Source of the DNA: Deltaproteobacteria bacterium | GTDB lineage: Bacteria > Desulfobacterota_B > Binatia > UBA9968 | Assembly (NCBI GenBank): GCA_027297485.1 | Contig: JAPUHZ010000471.1 | Coordinates: forward strand, 1 to 5,610 | Reading direction: 5' to 3' | Length of the DNA stretch: 5,610 nucleotides | Shown: positions 1 to 5,610 of the stretch, in pieces | How positions within the stretch are numbered: the stretch's first letter is position 1 | How the letters are laid out: each line of letters begins with the position of its first letter | Notes under the pieces: generated by a model | Seen by the model: the letters and a program-made list of their open reading frames with translations, nothing else | Database searches by the model: none | Told to the model about the DNA's origin: nothing | Made by a program: the position numbers and the translations under genes

Positions 1-461
1 TTCCAGGTTGTGCTCGCTTCAAAAGAGACTTTCCCGTCTGAAAAACCTGGGAGAAAACTAAAAAGACCGGTAAAGAGAGGTTTGGCAAAATCTCCATTAA
101 ATGTCGCTTTCACGATTACCGTCTGACCTGCCCCACCCGCAGGCTCAGTGCAAGCTGCAGGTATACAAGTCACTCCAAACCTCTCGTCGGGAAGCGCCGT
201 CGGGCAGGAGAGCCCTGTGCCGATAAGGTTTTTGCAAAAGACATCGAGGATAGCTTGATCCCTATTGATGCCATCTTCGGTCCGTCCTGTTACCGCATAT
301 CTTCCGGCCTCGCGTAACGCATATTGCAAGGTCAGCTTGGTATAAAAAAGGTGAGAGAACTCTACAATGGCAAGAAAAACCGTAAAAAAGATAAGGGCGG
401 TCAGGGCGAATTCAACAGTGGCTTGTCCGCTCTGAGATTTTGCACTTTTAAAACTGGACAC
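1..461 (-). CDS. tadE: TadE-like pilus assembly protein (pseudopilin), 3' end beyond window
   Basis: Partial gene: 153 complete codons are visible and the reading frame runs off the left edge. The protein starts MSSFKSAKSQSGQATVEF, followed by a hydrophobic segment at about residues 17-33 and then a soluble region. This is the TadE-like layout. Gly12, with Glu17 five residues later and Phe18 next, matches the class III prepilin processing site used by TadV/CpaA-type peptidases, so cleavage after Gly12 is inferred. The processed protein would be a minor pilin (pseudopilin) of the Tad/Flp pilus. Four cysteines (76, 86, 99, 104) lie in the exported part and could form disulfides. The start is GTG: an in-frame TAA lies only one codon upstream, and a GGGGAA stretch sits 8 nt before the GTG. 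It lies 54 nt after the DUF192 gene in the same operon. TadF or TadG-family proteins share the N-terminal motif and cannot be fully excluded without the C terminus. Confidence 0.87.
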   Translation of the reverse strand, partial: MSSFKSAKSQSGQATVEFALTALIFFTVFLAIVEFSHLFYTKLTLQYALREAGRYAVTGRTEDGINRDQAILDVFCKNLIGTGLSCPTALPDERFGVTCIPAACTEPAGGAGQTVIVKATFNGDFAKPLFTGLFSFLPGFSDGKVSFEASTTW

Positions 462-469
462 GGCTTACG

Positions 470-475
470 TTCCCC
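470..475 (-). promoter_or_regulatory. Ribosome binding site of the TadE-like gene
   Basis: GGGGAA lies 8 nt upstream of the GTG start at 461. It is a modest Shine-Dalgarno match. It supports the GTG as the start, because a stop codon in the same frame lies immediately before it and rules out a longer protein. Confidence 0.5.
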
Positions 476-515
476 ACGGTTAGTGCATGAATCCAAACCT
501 GAAAGAAAGCATTAT

Positions 516-914
516 CTATCCAATTTGACTAAGCTGTGTTTCCTTTAGGTCATCTATACTTGAAGATTCTACCAATGATACGTCCAACTGATCCCCTATC
601 TCAGTATGCGACTTATGGATCACTCCTTTCGGCAGCTCCAAGACACTATGCGATGTCAGGTGTATCCTGGTGGCCCGAAAGGGGGCCAGGGCAGGAATCG
701 TATCCATCACCTTACACGCCTTATCCAAAAATATCACATCGATCGGGAACTTCATCCCAATAGTATGAATACCCTTGCTGGGAACCAACCAAAGGGCCTC
801 TTCAGGCCCCAGCTTTTTCCTTTTCAGCAATCCAATAAGTCGAGTTAGAAAGTTGTCCGCCTTCCTGACTTTGGTTGCCAACCACGTATTCTTGGTAAGG
901 TTAATAACCGGCAT
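516..914 (-). CDS. DUF192 family protein inside the Tad operon
   Basis: A 132-residue protein covering essentially the whole DUF192 domain. Visible family landmarks are the basic segment with RLIGLL at 25-30, IHTIGMKFPIDVIFLD at 49-64, SVLELPKG at 90-97 and IGD at 106-108. The function of the family is not established. Many members carry a signal peptide or lipoprotein signal. This one begins MPVINLTKN without a hydrophobic leader, so it is predicted to be cytoplasmic unless the true start differs. Its ATG comes 4 nt after the tadC stop, with TAAGG just before it. The spacing is too short for a good independent ribosome site, so translation coupled to tadC is likely. A TadE-like gene follows after 54 nt. 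The position suggests a role linked to pilus assembly, but nothing in the sequence says what it does. Confidence 0.88.
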   Translation of the reverse strand: MPVINLTKNTWLATKVRKADNFLTRLIGLLKRKKLGPEEALWLVPSKGIHTIGMKFPIDVIFLDKACKVMDTIPALAPFRATRIHLTSHSVLELPKGVIHKSHTEIGDQLDVSLVESSSIDDLKETQLSQIG

Positions 915-918
915 TACC

Positions 919-1848
919 TTACTGACTACTAAAAAGCTTAATGATGTTCATTAACGGGGGGCCCATCACCACTAAAAAAAGCGCGGGCAGGATGAAAAGA
1001 ACCAGAGGAAAAATAAGCTTGATGACTGCTTTCCTAGCTGCTTCTTCTGCCCGCTGGCTCCTCTTGTCGCGTATCGTCGCAGCATACACCCTGAGCGAAC
1101 GGGCGATGCTTCCGCCCAACTCCTCGGTTTGGGTCAGAAAGGTCACCAAGCTTCGCAAGTCATCGAGACCGATCCGATTAGCCATACGAGACAGGGCGTC
1201 CCGACGCAATACTCCAGCCTGAATTTCTTGAGTCATCAATTGCCATTCCTCACCGATCACCAACCGTTGCTCCATCTGTTCCTTGGCAACTCGCACCATA
1301 GCGGCATCCACGCCCAGGCCGGCTTCAACGCAGATAACGAGGAGGTCCAGGGTGTCAGGAAGAGTCTCTTGGATTTCTCGGACCCGGTACTTAGCCCTAC
1401 GACGGACGTAAAAATATGGCAGCAGATATCCCAAACCAGCGAATGCCGCGACCAATAGGAGCATATTGGTTACGGGACTTTGAAAGAGAGTTGCAAAAAT
1501 CATTACCCCTACCCCGAAGGCTCCGGTTAAAAAAATACGCACGCCCCAAAAAATCCGCACTTCCCGCTCGCCTAGATAACCGGCCTGATGTAGGAGCTGG
1601 CGAACTCCCGTATACTTGGCCGGCAATTCTTTCTCCCCCAGAAAAAACTTCGCAACTTGCTCCCAGAAGGTCTCCTCCCCGGTGCTGAGAAGGCGTACCC
1701 GACCAGTGGTCTCTTTTACCGGTTCGGCAGCGATGGAATCAAGTCGTCTCTGGATAAGCTCGTCTTGGAGCATAGTTTTCGGAGCTAGAACAAAGTAGAA
1801 GAAACCGGCGACCAGACCGAATACCCCGATGGCTATAAGGAATTCCAT
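919..1848 (-). CDS. tadC: Tad pilus inner-membrane platform protein TadC
   Basis: A 309-residue protein of the T2SSF (GspF/TadC) family, one of the two inner-membrane platform subunits of the Tad/Flp pilus machine, expected to contact the CpaF ATPase. Hydrophobic segments lie at about 3-21, 104-122, 127-147 and 276-295. The conserved cytoplasmic T2SSF domain spans about 160-285, with LPDTLDLLVICVEAGLGVD at 163-181 and FLTQTEELGGSIARSLR at 237-253. The latter is the typical Q-x-E-x-GGS-type motif of TadB/TadC proteins. I chose the ATG at 1848 because GAGGA stands 4 nt before it and the frame opens 7 nt after the tadB stop. A longer reading from a TTG at 1902 would add 18 polar residues and overlap tadB by 47 nt, which looks unlikely. 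The DUF192 gene follows after 4 nt. TadC is told from TadB by order in the operon and by its longer linker after the first membrane segment. Confidence 0.93.
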   Translation of the reverse strand: MEFLIAIGVFGLVAGFFYFVLAPKTMLQDELIQRRLDSIAAEPVKETTGRVRLLSTGEETFWEQVAKFFLGEKELPAKYTGVRQLLHQAGYLGEREVRIFWGVRIFLTGAFGVGVMIFATLFQSPVTNMLLLVAAFAGLGYLLPYFYVRRRAKYRVREIQETLPDTLDLLVICVEAGLGVDAAMVRVAKEQMEQRLVIGEEWQLMTQEIQAGVLRRDALSRMANRIGLDDLRSLVTFLTQTEELGGSIARSLRVYAATIRDKRSQRAEEAARKAVIKLIFPLVLFILPALFLVVMGPPLMNIIKLFSSQ

Positions 1849-1852
1849 GAAA

Positions 1853-1857
1853 TCCTC
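1853..1857 (-). promoter_or_regulatory. Ribosome binding site of tadC
   Basis: GAGGA, 4 nt upstream of the ATG at 1848, overlaps the TGA stop of tadB. It decides the tadC start in favour of this ATG over the upstream TTG. It also implies that ribosomes finishing tadB reinitiate on tadC. Confidence 0.65.
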
Positions 1858-2830
1858 AGATGTGGATACGAATGAGTCTGCGGAATGCGAGAATTCCGAC
1901 AACTTCCAAAATCAGAGCCGCAGTATACATCGTCCGCCCCACGGGGTCCTGCCACGTCTCAGTCATGAGAACCGGGTCCATCATAAACATAAAAAAGGCC
2001 AAAAGCGGAGGTAAAGAGCCGACCACCCAAACACTCATGCGATTCTGAGCAGTTAGGGTTTTAATCTGTCTTTCAATCCTGAAACGGTCACGGATCACGT
2101 CCCCGAGTTTGTTGAGCAGCTCCCCCAAGCTCCCTCCCACTTCCCTCTGGACCAGCATAGCAATGGAGAGAAGGCGGACCTCCGCAAGTGGAACCCGATC
2201 CGCAAAACCCTTTAGGGCATCTACCAAAGGAAGTCCCAGGTTGATCTCCTCCATAAAAACAGCAAACTCGGTTCCCATCGGGTCAGGCATCTGCTTGGCA
2301 ACGAAATGCATCGATTGGGTTAATCCTAACCCTGCCTGCAAACCCTGGCTGATCATATCCAAGCCATCGGGCATCTGTTCCAGAAACTTTCTCAACCTCT
2401 TCCAAGCGAGAAACCTAACATAGAGATAGGGGCCTGCGAAGGCTATCAGGCCGAAAACAACGGTGATAAAGGGGCCCTGACTCAAGAGCGTTAATAAAGA
2501 GACGGTGATCGCTGCGAAAAACGCTGAAAACAGAAGGAAAAAGCCCGCTTTTATATCCATATTGGCTCTTTCCAAAAGGATGGTGACGCCATGGACAAAG
2601 TTCAGTTCATTAAGAAGGTCATTCAACCAAGGAATCTCGCTATACACCGGGCGCTTCAAAAGACTTTGGATTTCCGCCCTTGAGGCATAAGGACTGCGAC
2701 CGATAGCCTTCAGCCTTTCCCGAATACGGGCCTTGGGGGAGCTCTGGACGGCCATAACCAATAGCACAACCATAACGATCAGGGTTGCGACCGCCAGGAA
2801 AGAGAAAAAGACAACAAGGAATAAACTCAC
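1856..2830 (-). CDS. tadB: Tad pilus inner-membrane platform protein TadB
   Basis: A 324-residue T2SSF-family membrane protein. With TadC it should form the inner-membrane platform through which the CpaF ATPase drives Flp pilus assembly. Hydrophobic segments are at about 4-28, 95-117, 119-139, 266-284 and 301-316. The T2SSF domain covers about 145-285, with [20 protein letters not shown] at 150-169 and [19 protein letters not shown] at 224-242. A proline-containing last core helix ([15 protein letters not shown], 272-286) is typical of TadB. The start is GTG, overlapping the cpaF stop as GTGA, with GAGGG 4 nt upstream. This gives tight translational coupling to cpaF. The length agrees with the family (about 300-330 residues), and no frame disruption is visible. 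Confidence 0.93.
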   Translation of the reverse strand: MSLFLVVFFSFLAVATLIVMVVLLVMAVQSSPKARIRERLKAIGRSPYASRAEIQSLLKRPVYSEIPWLNDLLNELNFVHGVTILLERANMDIKAGFFLLFSAFFAAITVSLLTLLSQGPFITVVFGLIAFAGPYLYVRFLAWKRLRKFLEQMPDGLDMISQGLQAGLGLTQSMHFVAKQMPDPMGTEFAVFMEEINLGLPLVDALKGFADRVPLAEVRLLSIAMLVQREVGGSLGELLNKLGDVIRDRFRIERQIKTLTAQNRMSVWVVGSLPPLLAFFMFMMDPVLMTETWQDPVGRTMYTAALILEVVGILAFRRLIRIHI

Positions 2831-4218
2831 AGAGCCCTCTTCTTGAGTGAAATGGAAAGTGGCAAGAAATAAGTGTTGGGAAGCTTAAATCCATACCTCT
2901 CCAGTCGATCGAGAAACATAGGCCTCACACCCGTCGCTGTAAACTCCCCTTTCACCCTCCCGTTTTCAACTCCCTTCTGTTCAAACCGGAAAATCAACTG
3001 CATGGTGACCACATTGCCCTCCATCCCCGTCACCTCCGAGAGCTCGGTGAGCTTACGGGTGCCGTCACTCAAACGGGATAATTGAACAACGATATTGAGC
3101 GCAGAGGCAATCTGCTCTCTTAAGGCCCTCTCGGGAAGATGCACACTCGACATCAACATCATGGTCTCCAGTCGGGAGAGGGCATCCCGGGCACTGTTGG
3201 CATGGATGGTGCTGATTGAGCCGTCATGACCGGTGTTCATCGCCTGCATCATGTCCAGTGCCTCCCCTCCCCTCACCTCGCCCACAATGATCCGGTCCGG
3301 CCTCATCCTCAAGGCATTGCGGAGTAAGTCCCTCTGGGTCACCATCCCCTTATCCTCAATGTTGGGAGGACGGGTCTCCAGACGAACCACATGCTCCTGC
3401 TGAAGCTTTAACTCAGCAGAATCCTCAATCGTCACAATGCGCTCCTGCTCCGGTATGTAGTTCGATATGCAGTTGAGAAGGGTCGTCTTGCCGGCGCCCG
3501 TCCCTCCGGAAACCAGGACGTTTAGCCGCGATTTCACGCAGGCCGCCAGTACCTCGCTAATCTGCTCCGGCACTGAGTTAAACTGAACAAGATCTTTCAT
3601 GGTCAGTGGCTCGGCCCCAAAACGACGGATGGAAAGAACCGGGCCGTCCAGGGCAAGAGGAGGAATAATCACATTGACCCGTGAGCCATCGGGAAGGCGG
3701 GCATCGACCATGGGAGAGGCCTCATCGATCCTTCGCCCTACTCGCGAGACGATCCTCTCGATGATCTGCATCAGGTGGGCATCATCGCGAAAACGGACAT
3801 CGGTCTTCTCCAGCTTTCCGTATCGTTCCACATAGACCAGGCCGTGGGTGTTAACCAAAATGTCCGTGATCTCAGAATCCTTCATCAGGGACTCCAGGGG
3901 GCCTAGGCCAAAGACCTCATGTTGAACCTCCGTGACCAGCTTCTCACGGTCGGCCCGGCTGAGCGGAAGGGATTCCGCCATGACCAGCTCTTCCAGGATG
4001 CGGCGGATCTCCACCTTGACCATCTCCACTTCCAGACTGGAGAGCTTGGGAAGGTCGATGGTATCGATCAGCCTTCGATGGATACGCAGCTTAAGGTTCT
4101 GATAGAAGAGATCCGGATTGGTGGCATGCCCTGTCCCAAAGAGACGCCTGCCGCCCCCCGCGCCTCCGTTTCTCTCAAATTCTCTTGACTGAGTTCCAAA
4201 CGTGGAAATGCCTTTCAT
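2827..4218 (-). CDS. cpaF: Tad pilus assembly ATPase CpaF/TadA
   Basis: A 463-residue secretion ATPase of the GspE/VirB11 superfamily, CpaF/TadA branch. It is a cytoplasmic hexameric motor expected to power assembly, and probably retraction, of the Tad (type IVc) pilus with TadB and TadC. The N-terminal 35 residues are polar and glycine-rich, probably disordered. A helical N-terminal domain (about 40-115) precedes the CpaF core, which has [11 protein letters not shown] at 172-182. The motor motifs are intact: Walker [10 protein letters not shown] at 238-246, the acidic (Asp) box IEDSAEL at 264-270, Walker [13 protein letters not shown] at 309-320 and the His box [13 protein letters not shown] at 329-341. 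I chose the ATG at 4218 because AGGGGGG stands 6 nt before it. A GTG at 4245 would add nine residues but would put that strong ribosome site inside the gene. The gene overlaps tadB by 4 nt. No tadZ/cpaE lies immediately upstream, which is unusual for a Tad locus. Confidence 0.96.
   Translation of the reverse strand: MKGISTFGTQSREFERNGGAGGGRRLFGTGHATNPDLFYQNLKLRIHRRLIDTIDLPKLSSLEVEMVKVEIRRILEELVMAESLPLSRADREKLVTEVQHEVFGLGPLESLMKDSEITDILVNTHGLVYVERYGKLEKTDVRFRDDAHLMQIIERIVSRVGRRIDEASPMVDARLPDGSRVNVIIPPLALDGPVLSIRRFGAEPLTMKDLVQFNSVPEQISEVLAACVKSRLNVLVSGGTGAGKTTLLNCISNYIPEQERIVTIEDSAELKLQQEHVVRLETRPPNIEDKGMVTQRDLLRNALRMRPDRIIVGEVRGGEALDMMQAMNTGHDGSISTIHANSARDALSRLETMMLMSSVHLPERALREQIASALNIVVQLSRLSDGTRKLTELSEVTGMEGNVVTMQLIFRFEQKGVENGRVKGEFTATGVRPMFLDRLERYGFKLPNTYFLPLSISLKKRAL
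2835..2839 (-). promoter_or_regulatory. Ribosome binding site of tadB
   Basis: GAGGG within the last codons of cpaF lies 4 nt before the tadB GTG. It supports the GTG start and the 4-nt GTGA overlap between the two genes. Confidence 0.6.
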
Positions 4219-4324
4219 AAAAGTCCCCCCTGGTTTTAAGTTCACTCTTTTGGTTTTTGCTAATAGCCGATGACTGAGCGCGAAGGAAAAAATTTATGTG
4301 GAGGCAAGATTTGCATCGCTTTCA
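4219..4324. other. Gene-free junction upstream of the Tad operon
   Basis: About 106 nt between the APS kinase remnant and cpaF. It is AT-rich in its middle (a run of T on the minus strand near 4290) and ends with the cpaF ribosome binding site. Because the upstream gene looks like a remnant, a promoter for the Tad genes could lie here. On the minus strand the best -10-like hexamer is TATTAG, but the sequence 17 nt upstream (TTCCTT) does not resemble a -35 element. I therefore do not call a promoter. I found no hairpin followed by a T-run that would mark a terminator. Confidence 0.4.
4225..4231 (-). promoter_or_regulatory. Ribosome binding site of cpaF
   Basis: AGGGGGG, 6 nt upstream of the ATG at 4218. 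It decides the start in favour of this ATG over the in-frame GTG at 4245. Confidence 0.6.
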
Positions 4325-4567
4325 TCATTTAAGGAAGCCTTGATCAACTAAGCATTTAATGATTTTACGCGCATTGTCTTCTGGAGAACAATCCGTCGTC
4401 TTCAACCAAATCTCGGGATTAAGGGGTTCCTCATAGGGATCATCTATGCCGGTAAAGCCTTTTATCTCTCCCCGATGCCCCCTTTTTCTCTCAAACGCTT
4501 GGGCTTGGTTGTGATTGTTCACCTGGGGAATCGTACATCCTCCCCTGGCGCAGTGAGATAAGAGCAA
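4325..4567 (-). pseudogene. cysC: Adenylyl-sulfate (APS) kinase remnant, C-terminal part only
   Basis: The open frame encodes at most 80 residues from a TTG codon. Only about the last 50 resemble a known family. GEIKGFTGIDDPYEEP (33-48), followed by PEIWLKT and a helical tail ending in LVDQGFLK, is the characteristic C terminus of APS kinase (CysC). That enzyme phosphorylates adenylyl sulfate to PAPS. The Walker A P-loop and the rest of the roughly 180-200 residue enzyme are absent, so this cannot be an active kinase. The first 25 or so residues (LLSHCARGGCTIPQVNNHN region) do not resemble CysC, so the homology seems to break near 4480-4495. No good ribosome site precedes the TTG, and an in-frame stop lies a few codons upstream. 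It follows the DUF5989 gene by 24 nt on the same strand. I infer a relic left by a deletion or rearrangement. A small expressed protein cannot be excluded. Confidence 0.75.
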
Positions 4568-4591
4568 GTTACTCCAGGATTAAGCGAAAAC

Positions 4592-4744
4592 TTAAAATAG
4601 CGTGTATATGAACGGAGCGACAGCGGATCCTTGAGTCAGAAAGATCAGACTGCCTAGTAACATCAGGGTGATGATGATAGGCAGCAACCAGAATTTTTTA
4701 CGCTCTTTCATAAAATCCCAGAGTTCAATAATAAATTCGCCCAT
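4592..4744 (-). CDS. DUF5989 / SxtK-like small membrane protein
   Basis: A 50-residue protein starting MGEFIIELWDFMKERKKFWL, with one hydrophobic helix at about 18-37 and the ending GSAVAPFIYTLF. The amphipathic FIxELWxFMKERKKFWLLP start and the APFIYTLF tail match the DUF5989 family as I recall it. These are small proteins encoded next to carbamoyltransferases and SxtJ proteins, and SxtK of the saxitoxin cluster is a comparable case. The function is unknown. The positive cluster KERKK before the helix suggests that the N terminus is cytoplasmic. AGGAG stands 8 nt before the ATG, and the start lies 18 nt after the sxtJ-like stop, so the three genes form one operon. Placement near the carbamoyltransferase suggests help in membrane docking of that enzyme or of its substrate, which is inference. 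Confidence 0.88.
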   Translation of the reverse strand: MGEFIIELWDFMKERKKFWLLPIIITLMLLGSLIFLTQGSAVAPFIYTLF

Positions 4745-4752
4745 GATAGCGT

Positions 4753-4757
4753 CTCCT
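4753..4757 (-). promoter_or_regulatory. Ribosome binding site of the DUF5989 gene
   Basis: AGGAG (within TAAAGGAG) lies 8 nt upstream of the ATG at 4744. It is a good Shine-Dalgarno sequence and the main evidence, with the family motifs, that this very short frame is a real gene. Confidence 0.65.
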
Positions 4758-4762
4758 TTAAG

Positions 4763-5155
4763 TCAAAATTGTCGCTTCATATGCGAACTAGGCCGCGGGT
4801 GCCGCACGACACGATAGGTGTCGGCCTGCGGCTCAAACATACGATGCATCGAGTCCTTGGCCCCTAAGAAGCGCCGGAGCAACCCTATGGGAGTAAACAT
4901 TCCATAAAAAATTAGCCCCAGGATCACCCGTGTGTTGACCCACCCTAAAACATACCCGACCGCCATCCACCCTCGGTAGACCGGCCCTAGGCTCAAAGGC
5001 TGCACCAGAGCCGGGATCACCAGTAAGCTGGTAAGAATCAATGCCCACAGTCGAGGATCGTCGTTGCGAAACAAGACAGGCCAGAGACCTATGACAGCAA
5101 AAATCCCGCCGACCATCAAACCAAAACTTCGAAGTTGCTTAACGTCACTCTTCAT
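4763..5155 (-). CDS. SxtJ-family membrane protein
   Basis: A 130-residue protein that resembles the SxtJ family, named after the saxitoxin-cluster gene next to the carbamoyltransferase sxtI. Hydrophobic stretches at about 9-28, 37-55 and 61-92 indicate three or four membrane segments. A basic, polar tail follows, with RRFLGAKDSMHRMFEP and a histidine/arginine-rich end. The motifs SLGPVYRGWMAVGYVLGWVNTR and FYGMFTPIGLLRR are the parts I associate with the family. Its biochemical role is not known. Two tandem ATG codons occur (5158 and 5155). The AGAGG upstream is 3 nt from the first and 6 nt from the second, so I prefer the second, but either could be used. The gene starts just after the carbamoyltransferase stop and precedes the DUF5989 gene by 18 nt. 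Membrane anchoring of carbamoyl transfer is a reasonable but untested idea. Confidence 0.88.
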   Translation of the reverse strand: MKSDVKQLRSFGLMVGGIFAVIGLWPVLFRNDDPRLWALILTSLLVIPALVQPLSLGPVYRGWMAVGYVLGWVNTRVILGLIFYGMFTPIGLLRRFLGAKDSMHRMFEPQADTYRVVRHPRPSSHMKRQF

Positions 5156-5171
5156 CATTAGCCTCTAAGAA

Positions 5172-5610
5172 TTAATCCAACTCAAATTCTTTTCGCCAAT
5201 TTGTATCTCCTACCAAAGGTTTCTGGTCAGCTTTGTACAGCACACAGTTTTCCAAAACCAAAACGTCCATCTCCGTGCGCATGAAACAGAGATACGCATC
5301 TTCCGGAGTACAAACGATAGGTTCGCCCCGAACGTTAAACGAGGTGTTGACACTAACACCACAGCCGGTTTTCGCTTCAAAAGCTTTGAGCAGCTTATAG
5401 TATCGGGGATTCGTTTCCTCGTGGACAGTCTGGATGCGAGCCGAATAATCAATATGCGTGACCGCAGGGATGTCGGACCGTGGGACATTTAACAATTCGA
5501 TTCCCCATAGGGGAAGGTGTCCTTTAGCCTTCGCCGTGCGGCGTTTCTCAAGCACAGGGGCGACCAGCAGCATGTAGGGGCTATCTGTATCCATTGCGAA
5601 GTAGTCTGAT
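5172..5610 (-). CDS. NodU/CmcH-family carbamoyltransferase, C-terminal part
   Basis: Partial gene: the frame is open to the right edge (the codons before MDTDSPYML encode SDYFA), so only the last 145 residues or so are visible of a protein usually near 570-600 residues. The visible part is the C-terminal domain of the family. It contains DSPYML, the segment PAVTHIDYSARIQTV, the NPRYYKLLKAFEAKTG helix, NTSFNVRGEPIV and TPEDAYLCFMRTEMDVLVL. Family members transfer a carbamoyl group from carbamoyl phosphate, via carbamoyl-AMP, to a hydroxyl of a sugar or small molecule, as in NodU, CmcH, TobZ and SxtI. The substrate cannot be read from this fragment. The downstream SxtJ and DUF5989 genes favour a surface-polysaccharide or SxtI-like setting. 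It may be one of several paralogues in the genome. Confidence 0.95.
   Translation of the reverse strand, partial: SDYFAMDTDSPYMLLVAPVLEKRRTAKAKGHLPLWGIELLNVPRSDIPAVTHIDYSARIQTVHEETNPRYYKLLKAFEAKTGCGVSVNTSFNVRGEPIVCTPEDAYLCFMRTEMDVLVLENCVLYKADQKPLVGDTNWRKEFELD

Noticed and set aside
671..688. Perfect 6-bp inverted repeat TGGCCC/GGGCCA with a 6-nt loop, like a terminator stem
   Set aside because: It lies in the middle of the DUF192 coding frame and no T-run follows on either strand. It encodes part of a PALAPFRAT segment and is best explained by codon composition.
324..848. Several plus-strand open frames of 74-80 codons across the TadE-like and DUF192 genes
   Set aside because: They lie antisense to recognisable genes, have no family motifs and overlap one another in different frames. 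They are chance openings.
4130..4165. G-rich coding-strand stretch in the 5' part of cpaF that might form a G-quadruplex
   Set aside because: It encodes the glycine-rich NGGAGGGRR segment and lacks four regular runs of three or more G, so composition explains it.
3599..4188. Plus-strand open frames of 78 and 89 codons opposite cpaF
   Set aside because: They are antisense to the conserved CpaF core, with arginine/serine-rich composition typical of complementary-strand shadows.
4240..4300. Possible promoter for the Tad operon (TATTAG as -10)
   Set aside because: The hexamer at the right spacing upstream (TTCCTT) is a poor -35, and no sigma-54 GG/GC pair stands out. The evidence is too weak to call.
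4833..5048. Open frame of 71 codons overlapping the SxtJ-like gene on the same strand
   Set aside because: It is an out-of-frame shadow. The SxtJ frame has family-like membrane segments and a ribosome site, whereas this one has neither.
5210..5488. Open frame of 92 codons inside the carbamoyltransferase gene
   Set aside because: It is an alternate-frame shadow of a strongly conserved carbamoyltransferase C-terminal domain, and its residues match no family.

Overview
The window comes from a Gram-negative-type bacterium of moderate GC content, probably environmental. I cannot name the lineage from sequence alone. The proteobacterial/Nitrospirota-like style of its Tad machinery is only suggestive. 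Every gene I can support lies on the minus strand, so the order of transcription runs from high to low coordinates. Both window edges cut a gene: a carbamoyltransferase at the right and a TadE-like pseudopilin at the left.

Right module (5610 to 4592): the C-terminal part of a NodU/CmcH-type O-carbamoyltransferase is followed 13 nt later by an SxtJ-type membrane protein. A 50-residue DUF5989 membrane protein follows 18 nt after that. This three-gene cassette matches the sxtI-sxtJ-sxtK order of saxitoxin clusters and recurs in polysaccharide clusters. It probably carbamoylates a surface glycan or small molecule at the membrane.

Junction (4591 to 4219): the only recognisable coding signal is the C-terminal third of an adenylyl-sulfate (APS) kinase, with its N-terminal nucleotide-binding part missing. 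I read it as a gene remnant. About 106 nt without a gene then separates it from the next operon. I see no convincing terminator or promoter there.

Left module (4218 to 1): a tightly packed Tad (tight adherence / type IVc pilus) operon. Its genes are the CpaF/TadA ATPase, TadB and TadC inner-membrane platform proteins, a DUF192 protein and a TadE-like pseudopilin. Stop and start codons overlap or almost touch from cpaF to the DUF192 gene, which implies translational coupling. CpaF would hydrolyse ATP beneath the TadB/TadC platform to assemble or retract a Flp pilus. TadE would be processed by a prepilin peptidase and act as a minor pilin. The usual upstream partners (flp, cpaA/tadV, cpaB, cpaC/rcpA, cpaE/tadZ) are not present. 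Either the locus is split in this genome or a rearrangement placed the carbamoyltransferase/APS-kinase segment here.

The points most worth a second look are the broken APS kinase at the module boundary, the DUF192 gene inside the Tad operon, and the two small membrane proteins of unknown role behind the carbamoyltransferase.
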